DNA of 53,645 nucleotides from NCBI RefSeq assembly GCF_030814815.1, contig NZ_JAUSVR010000021.1, positions 1 through 53,645 on the forward strand. The letters run 5' to 3'. Under the pieces are notes generated by a model, which did no database searches, had not been told where the DNA came from, and saw only the letters and a list, made by a program, of their open reading frames with translations. This DNA is from Ancylobacter amanitiformis. GTDB taxonomy: Bacteria > Pseudomonadota > Alphaproteobacteria > Rhizobiales > Xanthobacteraceae. The stretch's first letter is position 1. Every line of letters begins with the position of its first letter. Below are positions 17,074 through 25,841 of the stretch, in pieces. The translations under genes were made by a program, and so were the position numbers.

Positions 17074-18251
17074 TGATGGACGCCGCCACGACGCCCCCCG
17101 CAACCCCGACGAACCCCACAACCGCCGCCATCGAGCCCGCGCCGCGCCGTCCGCGGCTGTCGCCCATCAACCAGCGCCGGCTCGCCAATTTCCGCCGCAA
17201 CGGGCGCGGCTGGTGGAGCTTCTGGCTGTTCTCGGTGCTGTTCGTGCTCAGCCTGGGCGCGGAATTCATCGCCAACGACAAGCCGTTCCTGGTCGAGTAT
17301 GACGGCGGCTATTATTTCCCCGGTCTGGTCGCCTATCCCGAGACCACGTTCGGCGGCGATTTCGAGACCGAGGCGGATTATCGCGACCCCTATCTCAAGA
17401 AACTGATCACGGAGAAGGGCGGCTGGATGATCTGGCCGCCGATCCGCTACAGCTATTCCACGCATAATCTCGACCTGCCGACCCCCGCCCCCTCCCCGCC
17501 GACCTGGATGCTGACCGACGCGCAATGCGCCCCGGTGGTCGAGAAACTCGGCCGCACCGGGGGCTGCGGCGCGCTGGAATGGAACTGGCTGGGCACGGAC
17601 GACCAGGGCCGCGACGTGCTGGCCCGCCTCATCTACGGCTTCCGCCTCTCGGTGCTGTTCGGCCTGATCCTGACCCTCATCTCCTCCACCATCGGCGTGG
17701 CGGCCGGCGCGGTGCAGGGCTATTTCGGCGGCTGGACCGACCTTATCTTCCAGCGTTTCATCGAGATCTGGACCTCGATCCCCGCGCTCTACCTGCTGCT
17801 CATCATCTCCTCGATCCTCGCCCCCGGCTTCTGGGTGCTGCTCGGCATCCTCCTGCTGTTCTCGTGGGTGTCGCTGGTCGGGCTGGTGCGGGCGGAATTC
17901 CTGCGCGCGCGCAATTTCGAATATGTCCAGGCGGCCCGCGCGCTCGGCGTGTCGAACGGCGTCATCATGTGGCGACACATGCTGCCCAACGCGATGGTGG
18001 CGACGCTGACCATGCTGCCCTTCATCGTCTCCTCCTCGGTGATGACGCTCACCGCGCTCGACTTCCTCGGCTTCGGCCTTCCCCCCGGCTCGCCCTCGCT
18101 CGGCGAATTGCTGGCGCAGGGCAAGTCGAACGTGCAGGCGCCCTGGCTCGGCCTCACCGGCTTCTTCACCGTCGCCTTCATGCTGAGCCTGCTGATCTTC
18201 GTCGGCGAGGCCGTGCGCGACGCCTTCGACCCGAGGAAGACGTTCGAATGA
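17073..18251 (+). CDS. yejE: Peptide ABC transporter permease YejE
   Basis: YejE is the second permease (392 residues from ATG 17073; 17076 is the alternative). A Pro/Thr/Ala-rich cytoplasmic N-terminus precedes the first membrane helix (FWLFSVLFVLSLGAEFI). The long periplasmic loop with WNWLGTDDQGRDVLARLIYG and the EAA loop ARALGVSNGVIMWRHMLPN are typical of the DppC family. It ends at TGA 18249-18251, which is overlapped by the ATG of a 13-codon reading frame rather than by yejF as in most Yej operons. Confidence 0.93.
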   Translation: MMDAATTPPATPTNPTTAAIEPAPRRPRLSPINQRRLANFRRNGRGWWSFWLFSVLFVLSLGAEFIANDKPFLVEYDGGYYFPGLVAYPETTFGGDFETEADYRDPYLKKLITEKGGWMIWPPIRYSYSTHNLDLPTPAPSPPTWMLTDAQCAPVVEKLGRTGGCGALEWNWLGTDDQGRDVLARLIYGFRLSVLFGLILTLISSTIGVAAGAVQGYFGGWTDLIFQRFIEIWTSIPALYLLLIISSILAPGFWVLLGILLLFSWVSLVGLVRAEFLRARNFEYVQAARALGVSNGVIMWRHMLPNAMVATLTMLPFIVSSSVMTLTALDFLGFGLPPGSPSLGELLAQGKSNVQAPWLGLTGFFTVAFMLSLLIFVGEAVRDAFDPRKTFE

Positions 18252-18289
18252 GCGCCGTGGTAGGGTTGGCGGAAGGAGAAGGGCGATGA
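18248..18289 (+). other. 13-codon mini-ORF bridging yejE and the antitoxin gene
   Basis: ATG 18248 overlaps the yejE stop (ATGA). The frame encodes MSAVVGLAEGEGR and ends in a TGA at 18287-18289 that overlaps the antitoxin ATG at 18286, again as ATGA. It contains GGAAGGAGAAGGG, a strong ribosome binding site for the antitoxin. It may be a coupling peptide or the remnant of the original yejF start, which usually overlaps yejE. Expression as a peptide is unproven. Confidence 0.35.
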
Positions 18290-18513
18290 ACAAGATCGTG
18301 CGCGAGCATTACCCCATCGAGAAGCTGCCCGAAGATCTGCGCGAGGGCATGGAGGGGCCGTATGTGCAGGTGATTGTGACGACCGAGCCGCCAGCATCCA
18401 AGCATAAGCCCCTCACCTACGCTGAAATCCGCGCGAGGGTTAAGCCTCGGGGAACTACCACCGAGGAAGCAGTAGCCCGCATTCGCGAACTTCGAGACGA
18501 ATGGGGCGACTGA
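18286..18513 (+). CDS. Putative antitoxin of a PIN-domain toxin pair
   Basis: This 75-residue protein precedes a PIN-domain toxin and overlaps it by 13 bp, the standard layout of a type II toxin-antitoxin operon. The N-terminal half contains REHYPIEKLPEDLREGM and a beta segment YVQVIVTTE. The C-terminal half (TYAEIRARVKPRGTTTEEAV, then RIRELRDEWGD) is helical and charged, suited to wrapping the toxin. I do not recognise a specific DNA-binding fold with certainty. The GGAAGGAGAAGGG ribosome binding site is very strong, as expected for an antitoxin made in excess. Confidence 0.75.
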   Translation: MNKIVREHYPIEKLPEDLREGMEGPYVQVIVTTEPPASKHKPLTYAEIRARVKPRGTTTEEAVARIRELRDEWGD

Positions 18514-18974
18514 ACGGTGTGAATAGCTTCCGAATTTATTGGGACACCAGCGTCTTCATCCGCCTCGTCGAGGACGATGATGAACTATCCTATCGACTTG
18601 GAGCGCTTCAGCTCTACGCCTTTGATGGAGATGTCGTGTCTCTGCGTAGCAGTGAACTGACACTTGCAGAGCTACTTGTTCGCCCATTGCGAGACAACGA
18701 CACTGAATTAATCGATATTTATCGTAGGCTGTTGCGCTCAAATGCTGCGCTGACCATTGGACCCGTCGATCGTCCGTGTCTTGAAATGGCGGCGCGGATA
18801 CGAGCGGATCGCAAAGAAATCAAGCTACCTGACGCGATTCATATTGCGACCGCTCGGCTGATGAACTGCACGCACTTCGTAACCGGCGATCGCCGTCTTC
18901 GCGGCCAGGCCGACATGCCATGGGTTGATCTGACAGTGCCGGCCCTGACAGCGCTCATAGAGACATTCGCATGA
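18501..18974 (+). CDS. PIN-domain toxin (VapC-like ribonuclease)
   Basis: The 157-residue product carries the four acidic residues of a PIN nuclease: D15 in YWDTSVFIRL, a Glu in SELTLAELLV (E52 or E57), D111 in KLPDAIHIATA and D130 in FVTGDRRL. VapC toxins cut specific tRNAs or rRNA when the antitoxin is lost. A GTG at 18519 is an alternative start. Its base composition is visibly more AT-rich than the flanking yej genes, which suggests later acquisition. The stop overlaps the yejF start as ATGA, so toxin and transporter ATPase are translationally coupled. Confidence 0.9.
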   Translation: MGRLNGVNSFRIYWDTSVFIRLVEDDDELSYRLGALQLYAFDGDVVSLRSSELTLAELLVRPLRDNDTELIDIYRRLLRSNAALTIGPVDRPCLEMAARIRADRKEIKLPDAIHIATARLMNCTHFVTGDRRLRGQADMPWVDLTVPALTALIETFA

Positions 18975-20638
18975 CTGACACCCCCCTCCTCTCCGTCGAG
19001 GACCTGTCCGTCGCCTTCACCCAGGGCGAGCGCACCACGCTGGCGGTGGATCATGTGTCCTTCGCGGTCGGGCGCGGGGAAACGCTGGCGCTGGTGGGGG
19101 AATCGGGGTCGGGCAAGTCCGTCACCGCCCTGTCCATCCTCAAGCTGCTGCAATATCCCGCCGCCTCGCACCCTTCCGGCCGCGTGATGTTCGAGGGGCA
19201 GGACCTGCTCGCCATGGACGAGCACGCCATTCGGGGGGTGCGCGGCAACGACATCACCATGGTGTTCCAGGAGCCGATGAGTTCGTTGAACCCGCTGCAC
19301 ACGGTGGAGCAGCAGATCGGCGAGATCCTGTTCCTGCACCGGGGCATGCGTGGGCCGGCGGCGCGGGCGCGGGTGATCGAACTGCTGACCGAGGTGGGGA
19401 TCCCCGAGCCGGAGACACGGCTCGGCTCCTACCCGCACCAGCTTTCCGGCGGCCAGCGCCAGCGCGTGATGATCGCCATGGCGCTGGCCAACGAGCCCAA
19501 GCTCTTGATCGCCGACGAGCCGACCACCGCGCTCGACGTGACGGTGCAGGCGCAGATCCTCACGCTGCTGAAGGAGTTGCAGTGCCGGCTTGGCATGGCC
19601 ATGCTGTTCATCACCCATGATCTGGGCATCGTGCGCAAGGTGGCGGACCGGGTCTGCGTGATGAACCACGGACGCATCGTCGAGGCGCGGCCGGTCGCGG
19701 ATATCTTCGCCAGTCCCGAGCATGCCTATACACGGGCGCTGATCGCCGCCCAACCGCGGGGCAACCCCGCCCCGCCCCACCCGGAAGCCCCGCTGGTGCT
19801 GGAGGCCAACGACCTCAAGGTGTGGTTCCCGATCAAGGCCGGCGTGCTGCGCCGCACGGTCGGCCACATCAAGGCGGTCGATGGCGTGAGCGTTGCCATC
19901 CGCCGCGGCGAGACGCTCGGCGTGGTGGGCGAATCCGGCTCCGGCAAGACCACGCTGGGCCTCGCGCTGCTGCGCCTCATCTCCAGCAATGGTCCGATCG
20001 TCTTCATGGGCAAGCCGATCGACACGCTCGGCTATGGCGAGATGCGCGCGCAGCGCCACGAGATGCAGATCGTGTTCCAGGACCCGTTCGGCTCGCTCTC
20101 CCCGCGCATGTCGATCACCGATATTATCGGCGAGGGCCTGCGCGTGCATCAGCCCCGGCTTGACGCCGACGCGCGCGATGCCCGCGTCGTCGCCGCCTTG
20201 CGCGATGTCGGCCTGGAGCCGGAGACCCGCCACCGTTACCCCCACGAATTCTCGGGCGGGCAGCGCCAGCGCGTCGCCATCGCCCGCGCCATCGTGCTGG
20301 AACCCTCCTTCATCGTGCTCGACGAGCCGACCAGCGCGCTCGACATGATCGTTCAGGCGCAGATCGTCGATCTTCTGCGCGATCTGCAACAGCGCCGCGA
20401 TCTCACCTACATGTTCATCAGCCACGATTTGCGCGTGGTCGCCGCGCTCGCCTCGACACTGCTGGTGATGAAGCAGGGGGTGGTGGTCGAGCAGGGCGCC
20501 GCCGCCGATCTGTTCGCCGCGCCGAAGACCGAATACACGCGTACGCTGTTCGCCGCCGCCTTCAACCTGGATACGGAGGCGCCGGGCAACCTGCCAAATC
20601 CTCCGCCGTCTCCCTTGCCGGCCGAGGTGCAGCCATGA
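18971..20638 (+). CDS. yejF: Peptide ABC transporter ATPase YejF (two fused ATPase domains)
   Basis: YejF (555 residues) energises the YejBE channel. It has two ABC domains in one chain. The first has Walker A GESGSGKS (43-50), signature LSGGQRQR and Walker B LLIADEPT; the second has GESGSGKTT (~318), FSGGQRQR and IVLDEPT. The [10 protein letters not shown] and YPHEF motifs are typical of peptide importers. The ATG overlaps the toxin stop, where yejE would normally stand. The stop in turn overlaps the NUDIX start (ATGA). Confidence 0.94.
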   Translation: MTDTPLLSVEDLSVAFTQGERTTLAVDHVSFAVGRGETLALVGESGSGKSVTALSILKLLQYPAASHPSGRVMFEGQDLLAMDEHAIRGVRGNDITMVFQEPMSSLNPLHTVEQQIGEILFLHRGMRGPAARARVIELLTEVGIPEPETRLGSYPHQLSGGQRQRVMIAMALANEPKLLIADEPTTALDVTVQAQILTLLKELQCRLGMAMLFITHDLGIVRKVADRVCVMNHGRIVEARPVADIFASPEHAYTRALIAAQPRGNPAPPHPEAPLVLEANDLKVWFPIKAGVLRRTVGHIKAVDGVSVAIRRGETLGVVGESGSGKTTLGLALLRLISSNGPIVFMGKPIDTLGYGEMRAQRHEMQIVFQDPFGSLSPRMSITDIIGEGLRVHQPRLDADARDARVVAALRDVGLEPETRHRYPHEFSGGQRQRVAIARAIVLEPSFIVLDEPTSALDMIVQAQIVDLLRDLQQRRDLTYMFISHDLRVVAALASTLLVMKQGVVVEQGAAADLFAAPKTEYTRTLFAAAFNLDTEAPGNLPNPPPSPLPAEVQP

Positions 20639-21285
20639 TCGCGCGTGCCGGGATCGGCGAACTGGCCGACCGCGACATCGCGCTCACGCTGCACGGCCCC
20701 GCCCGGCTGGATGAGGACGGCTTCCGCCCCTATGAGCGCTTCGAGATCACCCTCGCCGGCGCGGATGAAGCCCCGCTGGAGCAGACGCGCGACATCCTGC
20801 GGGTCGGTTCCGTGGTCGCCGCCCTCGCCTATGATCCGGCCGCGCGTTGCTTCGTGCTCATCCGCCAGTTCCGCGTGACCGCGCATCTCGCGCGAGGCGC
20901 CGGCGAGATCGTCGAACTCGCCGCCGGTCTGGTGGAGCCCGGCGAGGCTGCCGAACCCGCCGTGCGGCGCGAGTGCCACGAGGAGATCGGCGTCGCCCCG
21001 CGCGCGCTGCTGCCGATGCTCACCTTCATGCCGAGCCCCGGCGTCAGTGACGAGCAGGCCAGCCTGTTCCTCGCGCTGGTCGATTCCCGTGAGGTGCCGG
21101 CGCAGGCAGGCGAGCCGGGTGAAAACGAGCTCACCCGCCCCTTTCTGGTGCCGGTGGCTGACGCGCTGGCACAGCTGACCGCGCCCTTCCCCGGGGCGAT
21201 CGGCAATTCCTTCGTGCTCATCGCGCTGCAATGGTTCGCGCTCAACCGCGAGCGGATCGACGCTTTCGTAGCGGCGCAGGATTGA
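20635..21285 (+). CDS. NUDIX hydrolase (ADP-ribose pyrophosphatase type)
   Basis: This 216-residue protein has a complete NUDIX box at ~98-120: GLVEPGE, then RRECHEEIGV. These residues chelate Mg and hydrolyse a nucleoside diphosphate linked to another group. The N-terminal ~60-residue extension and the position of the conserved LVEPGE resemble ADP-ribose and GDP-mannose pyrophosphatases (NudF/NudK). The ATG overlaps the yejF stop, so it is the last gene of the peptide-transport operon. The substrate is inferred, and the link to peptide uptake is unclear. Confidence 0.88.
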   Translation: MIARAGIGELADRDIALTLHGPARLDEDGFRPYERFEITLAGADEAPLEQTRDILRVGSVVAALAYDPAARCFVLIRQFRVTAHLARGAGEIVELAAGLVEPGEAAEPAVRRECHEEIGVAPRALLPMLTFMPSPGVSDEQASLFLALVDSREVPAQAGEPGENELTRPFLVPVADALAQLTAPFPGAIGNSFVLIALQWFALNRERIDAFVAAQD

Positions 21286-21382
21286 GCCCGCCGGCCACGC
21301 TGCGCCGCGCGACAGGCTCTCCCGGCGGACGTCCACGGGGGGCGGTGCGGCGGGCCAATTCGATGATGGCGAGAGCCGGCGC

Positions 21383-21454
21383 CCTTGTCCGCACGAAAGA
21401 CACGCACGCGGACAAGGCTGATGCGAGGATTCCCGGCGGGGATGTTTCCCCGCC
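21383..21454 (+). terminator. Two consecutive hairpins after the yej-NUDIX operon
   Basis: CCTTGTCCGC (21383-21392) pairs perfectly with GCGGACAAGG (21408-21417). Eighteen bases later GGCGGGGA (21435-21442) pairs with TCCCCGCC (21447-21454). They lie in the 199-bp gap between convergent genes. Neither has a clear U-tract, so they may act as factor-assisted or bidirectional stops. Confidence 0.5.
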
Positions 21455-21484
21455 TGTGGCCCCTGCGGCCGTTTGCCTGTTGTT

Positions 21485-22378
21485 TCAGGTCCCGTTGTCG
21501 TCAGGAACCTGCGCGATATAGCTTGCGGCGATGTCGCCGGCGCGGGGGATCCAGATCCGGTCCGCCTGATCGGCAATATGGGCGAGCGCCCGCCGCAGAT
21601 GGCGCATCCGGTGCGGCTGGCCGACAATATAGGGATGCAGCGCCAGCCCCATGACCAGCGGCGCCTGCCGGGCGTCGGGCAGCATTTCCTCGAAATGGTC
21701 GATGATCATGTCCGCGAAGGCCGGTGCCTCCATCTGCCGCGCCATGATGGCGGGAATGTCGTTCAGCTCCTGCGGATAGGGCACGGAGAGGATCCGCCCG
21801 CCGCCGCGCGTGCGCATCCACACCGGCTGATCGTCCATGCACCAGTCGAGCAGGTAGCGATAGCCCTGCTCGGCCAGCAGGTCGGGCGTGATGTGGCTCT
21901 GTGAGATCCAGGGGCCCAGCCAGCCGGCCGGCGGCGCACCCTCCGCCTGCGCGATGACGGCGGTCGCCTCGGCGATCAGCGCGGCCTCGCCGGCCTCCGG
22001 CAGGTCGCCCTGGCGTTCGCTATTGCTGCGTCCATGGCCGACAATCTCGTCGCCACGGGCCCGGAACGCCGCCACGACCTCCGGGCAATAATCGTAGATG
22101 GCGCTGTTGACGAGCACCGAGGCCGGCAGGTGCAGTTCGTCCAGAAGCGCGATCAGCCGCCAGACGCCGACCCGGTTGCCATAGTCGCGCCAGCTGAAAT
22201 TGGCGACGTCGGGCTGCGGCGTCGGCGCGACAAGCGCGGCGCCAAGGCCCTCTGCGAAGGCGAAATGCTCCAGGTTCACCGCGACATAGACGGCCAGCCC
22301 CTCCCCCTTCGGCCAGCGGAAATCCGGGCGACGGGTGATGGGCCGATAGTCGTAGCGGCCATGGTCCGGCAGGTGCAT
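21485..22378 (-). CDS. Polysaccharide deacetylase-family protein (PuuE/allantoinase-like branch)
   Basis: This 297-residue NodB-fold hydrolase lacks a signal peptide, so it acts in the cytoplasm. The opening PDFRWPKGEGLAVYVAVNLE, the GNRVGVWRLIALLDEL segment and EIVGHGRSNSERQ, with its conserved His, place it near the group that includes the PuuE allantoinases. GLALHPYIVGQPHRM near the C-terminus carries the last His motif. Proteins of this branch hydrolyse cyclic amides or N-acyl groups; the substrate here is unknown. It stands alone, with a 48-bp gap before the next minus-strand gene. Confidence 0.85.
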   Translation of the reverse strand: MHLPDHGRYDYRPITRRPDFRWPKGEGLAVYVAVNLEHFAFAEGLGAALVAPTPQPDVANFSWRDYGNRVGVWRLIALLDELHLPASVLVNSAIYDYCPEVVAAFRARGDEIVGHGRSNSERQGDLPEAGEAALIAEATAVIAQAEGAPPAGWLGPWISQSHITPDLLAEQGYRYLLDWCMDDQPVWMRTRGGGRILSVPYPQELNDIPAIMARQMEAPAFADMIIDHFEEMLPDARQAPLVMGLALHPYIVGQPHRMRHLRRALAHIADQADRIWIPRAGDIAASYIAQVPDDNGT

Positions 22379-22426
22379 CGCATCTCATCCGCAGGAGGGT
22401 TCGACAATGGCCGACCCAGGCGCGCC

Positions 22427-22732
22427 TCAATTGCCCCGCTGATAGGGCTCGCGGCAGCGATAGCCGACAAAGCACTGGGACTGGTCGCGCGTCTGGATCC
22501 AGCTCGGCGCCGCTACCTGCTCCTGCGCGCTGCAATAGCCCTGATTGGCGACATAACGATCGAACAGGTTGGGACCGGTGCCAATGACGACAGCCCCCCT
22601 CTCGCGCACCAGTGCCGAAGCGGCGGCACAACTCATGTTGAGCGAGTTGGGCATGGACTGGGCAAAGGCTGCCGGAACCATGCAACAGGCCGACAGCACG
22701 ACGGCAACAGACAACGGAACGGGGCGCATCAT
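22427..22732 (-). CDS. Small secreted cysteine-rich protein of unknown function
   Basis: The start is fixed by GGAGGTTG immediately before ATG ATG (22732/22729), giving about 101 residues; the frame extends further upstream without conservation. The signal peptide MRPVPLSVAVVLSACCMVPAAFA is cleaved near AQS. The mature protein of ~75 residues has MSCAAASALVRERGAVVIGTG and CFVGYRC, with four cysteines that could form two disulfides in the periplasm. Similar short proteins are common in Hyphomicrobiales, but I know of no function for them. Confidence 0.8.
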   Translation of the reverse strand: MMRPVPLSVAVVLSACCMVPAAFAQSMPNSLNMSCAAASALVRERGAVVIGTGPNLFDRYVANQGYCSAQEQVAAPSWIQTRDQSQCFVGYRCREPYQRGN

Positions 22733-22885
22733 CAACCTCCTCCAGCCTACCCGGCTGGCCCGGCTGGCCCGCCAGGCACAGCCCCGCAAATTACATCAGC
22801 CGCGCGACGACGGGGAGCGAACTCGCACGGCAAAAGGCCTCGCAATCATTCGAGACCGGCCATGACACCGAGATGTGAAGAAGGC

Positions 22886-22959
22886 TGGAGCGGGCGAAGG
22901 GAATCGAACCCTCGTATGCAGCTTGGGAAGCTGCCGTTCTACCATTGAACTACGCCCGC
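22886..22959 (-). tRNA. tRNA-Gly (anticodon CCC), CCA encoded
   Basis: The minus strand gives acceptor GCGGGCG (5' at 22959) paired with CGCCCGC, D-arm GTTCAATGGTAGAAC, anticodon arm GCAGC-TTCCCAA-GCTGC with anticodon CCC, and T-arm GAGGGTTCGATTCCCTT. The discriminator is T(U), and CCA is encoded at 22888-22886. Total length is 74 nt. GGG-reading glycine tRNAs are usual in high-GC genomes. Confidence 0.95.
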
Positions 22960-23109
22960 TCTGAGCGCGCGCACCTTAGAAGCACGACGGGGGTAGTTTC
23001 AAGCCCCCGCGCGCGCCATTGCACAGGTGTCATCATCCACCCTCGGCATGATCCTGCCGCAGGCCGCCCGGCGGTGCGCGATTGTCGGCGGCAGAACGGC
23101 GAGATCATC

Positions 23110-24711
23110 CTAGTCCCAGACGATCGCTTGCGATCCCGTCGGGCAGGCGACGTGATAGTATTGCCAACCCTGCGCGGGGACCGATCGGTCGACGGCCAGC
23201 GGAATGCCCCAATGCTCCCGGCAATAAACGTCGAGCTTGGCGACGAGGTCGTCGCGGGCCACGAGGTCGATCCCGTCGGGGGAGGTCAGCCGGCGGATCG
23301 TCTGTGCGGCGTCACCACCCCACCACGAAAGCGCATGCGGTGCCAGTTGGTCCGATCCGAGGCTGTAGATGTGCACGGGCGGAAAATCCTCGCCCGCGCG
23401 CAGGAAGGCGGGATAGAGCGCCTGATAGGGCAGGACATCGGCCCAGACCACGACGACATCGGCAGGTGGCACCTTGTGCAGTTCCGCGAGGGCACCGGCC
23501 TGCTGCAGTCGCGATTGCTGCGCCTGGCCGACATAAAGCACCGCCAATACGCTCGCACAGATAAGCGCGGCCGCCGTCTGGATGACCGTGCGCGATCGGC
23601 TGAAGGGCGATAGGCAGGAAAGCACGAGCAGAGCGGCGAACGCGGAATAGGCGACGCGCGTGATGCCCGGCCGGCCGAGCAGGGCGAAGCCGGCAAACGC
23701 TGCCAGCACCACGGTGACGCACACCAGAAGGCGCCATTGGCCGCCGCGAAGGCTCAGAGCCAGCGAGATGACGGAGAGGATGACGAGCGGCGCCATATCC
23801 CAGCCCAGCAGCAGGCCGAACCAGCTCGACAGCAGATCCGTGCGCACCGTATCGATGGTCAGCGGACCCGCGACTGAAAGCAGCCGGCCGAGGCGCTCGG
23901 CTGAATAGACCTGCGGATCGACGAACCACCACTGCGCGATCATGTCGACATCGTTTCGCGACCAGCCGGCCGCGGTCAGCAGGTCGGGCTTGTCGAGCAA
24001 TTGGGCCGCCACGCCGTAATCGGTGAACCACACGCGCGGTCCTTCGACGGCATTGAATGCCGTCCAGCCCTCGCTCAGGTACCCCAGCCCGTCCCACCAG
24101 AGGGCAGCCATGACCGCCAGCATGAACGCCCCGGCAGCGACCAGCGTCCCGCGCTGGAAGGACCGGGCCCGCAACAGCATCGGGCTCGCAATCAGCAGCA
24201 TGAAGACCGCCGAGTCGATCCGCATCAGGAAACCAAGGAAGAAAAGCCCAGTCGCCGCCACCAGCCGGCACGGCGACCGCATCGTGCGATCGTCCAGGAA
24301 AACCACGATGCCGGCGAGCGACAGTAGCGACGCCGTGATGGTGAATTGCGGAGCCAGCAGCGGACGGATGGCCAATGCAGTGATGGTAGCCGCATTCACG
24401 AGGACGCCGTGGTTGAGCCGGATGAGGCTTGCAAACAGAAAGCCGAGGCTCAAGGACAGGCACAGGAACATATAGATCGAGTATCCCGGCTGCCCAAATG
24501 GCATTCCTATCCGGTCAACAATATCTCCCTCCAGTCTATTGGAAAAAAGTATCTGATCCGTCGCAACATTCGTAAGACCAAATCCGTGCGCCAGCATCAT
24601 CATGCTGACATCGTCATTTGTCTCGAAGTATATCCCCACGGACTGTGCGAGCGCCGCCACGGCCAGGACAGCCGTCATGGCGGCAGCGAGACAATGTCGC
24701 GAATAGCTCAT
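23110..24711 (-). CDS. Polytopic GT-C-like membrane protein, possible lipid-linked sugar transferase
   Basis: This 533-residue inner-membrane protein has about eleven hydrophobic segments in its first 400 residues and a soluble C-terminal domain of ~130 residues. Between TM1 and TM2 lies YFETNDDVSMMMLAHG, whose paired acidic residues recall the catalytic Asp of GT-C glycosyltransferases such as ArnT. It sits at the downstream end of a minus-strand run with a deacetylase, methyltransferase, GT2, ATP-grasp and aminotransferase. A role in moving a sugar from an undecaprenyl carrier to a surface acceptor fits, but is inferred from topology and context. I do not recognise a named family. Confidence 0.75.
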   Translation of the reverse strand: MSYSRHCLAAAMTAVLAVAALAQSVGIYFETNDDVSMMMLAHGFGLTNVATDQILFSNRLEGDIVDRIGMPFGQPGYSIYMFLCLSLSLGFLFASLIRLNHGVLVNAATITALAIRPLLAPQFTITASLLSLAGIVVFLDDRTMRSPCRLVAATGLFFLGFLMRIDSAVFMLLIASPMLLRARSFQRGTLVAAGAFMLAVMAALWWDGLGYLSEGWTAFNAVEGPRVWFTDYGVAAQLLDKPDLLTAAGWSRNDVDMIAQWWFVDPQVYSAERLGRLLSVAGPLTIDTVRTDLLSSWFGLLLGWDMAPLVILSVISLALSLRGGQWRLLVCVTVVLAAFAGFALLGRPGITRVAYSAFAALLVLSCLSPFSRSRTVIQTAAALICASVLAVLYVGQAQQSRLQQAGALAELHKVPPADVVVVWADVLPYQALYPAFLRAGEDFPPVHIYSLGSDQLAPHALSWWGGDAAQTIRRLTSPDGIDLVARDDLVAKLDVYCREHWGIPLAVDRSVPAQGWQYYHVACPTGSQAIVWD

Positions 24712-24834
24712 GACGATTAGTTCTGGAAAATACCCCGCCCGATGAGACCAACGCTAACATGATTCAGCGGCAGCACAACCATCGGTAGACGTTCCCGCGA
24801 AAGCCTCCCCCGGCAGGCATCGATGTCTGGCTTC

Positions 24835-25770
24835 TCAAAGCTCGGGCGGCGCAACCTCGGAAAGCGGGCGGAAGCTCGCGCGGCGGCCGATACGCTGCGC
24901 CAGCGCCTCCAGCCGCGCCAGATTGGCCATCAGCGTCTGGATGGAATAGTCGATCAGCGGATGCCCTGCGGCCTGCCGCGCCGGATATACCTCGTCCGGG
25001 TGAACAATCAGGACGAGGTCTTCGCGTGTGGCGACCAGATCGGCAAGGCCGGGCCACAGCAGTTCTGCCCGCATCGCCGGATTCACATAGCGCGCCAGCG
25101 GCACCGCATCATAGGGCGCCTGGATGGGCAGCATGGTGAGCGGCACCTCGATGATGTCGAGCGCCGGCACGCCCGGTTGCCGGTAGTCGGCACGCGAGGG
25201 CCGGAAGGGGTGATCGGGCGTGGGGCTCCAGTCGAGCCGCCAGCCACCCTCCATCTTGACCCGTCCCGGCAGCGCGGAACTGTCGAATGCGATGCCGAGT
25301 TCGGCCAGCGCCGCCATGGTCCGGTTGTCGTGATAGCAATTGCCCATCCGCACGCTGCACGGCGCCCGCCCGCTTGCGGCGAGCTTCGCATGCGTCTGCG
25401 CGAGGTCATCATGGTCGATCGCGGCAGAGCCGGATCCGTAGAGTTGCGGCATCCAGCCGAGTTCCGGTGCGGGTCCGCCATGATGGGCGACATGGCGGGC
25501 GACAAGTTGCTCGAACCGCTCGACAATGGCCAGCCGGTCGCCAAACTGGGCATGGATGAGGCGGTCGGCGCGCAGGAACCAGGTCGTTCCCACCGGCTCG
25601 CCCCGCCGGTCTGCGAGACGGGCCAGCGCCTCGAACAGCAATTCGCTGCCCTGTAGTGTCGCCGACCAGTCGGCATCGATATCGCCACCGCGGCCGAGCA
25701 CGGCGTCGGCCGGCCCGACATCGACCGTCAGGTGGATCGTCAGCCTGTCCATGCCCGTTCGAGGCTCCAT
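24835..25770 (-). CDS. NodB-fold polysaccharide deacetylase-like protein (ArnD-like role)
   Basis: The 311-residue cytoplasmic protein has weak but ordered CE4/NodB motifs: LTVDVGP near the N-terminus in place of TFDDG, then HVAHH (an H-x3-H metal site). RMGNCYHDNRTMAALAELGI followed by FDSS resembles the RPP(Y)G motif region, and LIVHPDEV (~260) gives a late His. ArnD is a NodB-fold enzyme that deformylates an undecaprenyl-phosphate sugar, and this protein sits in the same gene company (GT2, aminotransferase, EmrE-like). An N-deacylase of a lipid-linked amino sugar is the best guess. The longer 5' frame reads ATG at 25770; M7 (25752) is an alternative. Confidence 0.65.
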   Translation of the reverse strand: MEPRTGMDRLTIHLTVDVGPADAVLGRGGDIDADWSATLQGSELLFEALARLADRRGEPVGTTWFLRADRLIHAQFGDRLAIVERFEQLVARHVAHHGGPAPELGWMPQLYGSGSAAIDHDDLAQTHAKLAASGRAPCSVRMGNCYHDNRTMAALAELGIAFDSSALPGRVKMEGGWRLDWSPTPDHPFRPSRADYRQPGVPALDIIEVPLTMLPIQAPYDAVPLARYVNPAMRAELLWPGLADLVATREDLVLIVHPDEVYPARQAAGHPLIDYSIQTLMANLARLEALAQRIGRRASFRPLSEVAPPEL

Positions 25771-25841
25771 CGCCGGCCTGGCCCGAGAGCGGCGCGGATG
25801 GTGCGCGGCCGCCCCGGCTTCGGCATGCCGGAATCAATCTG

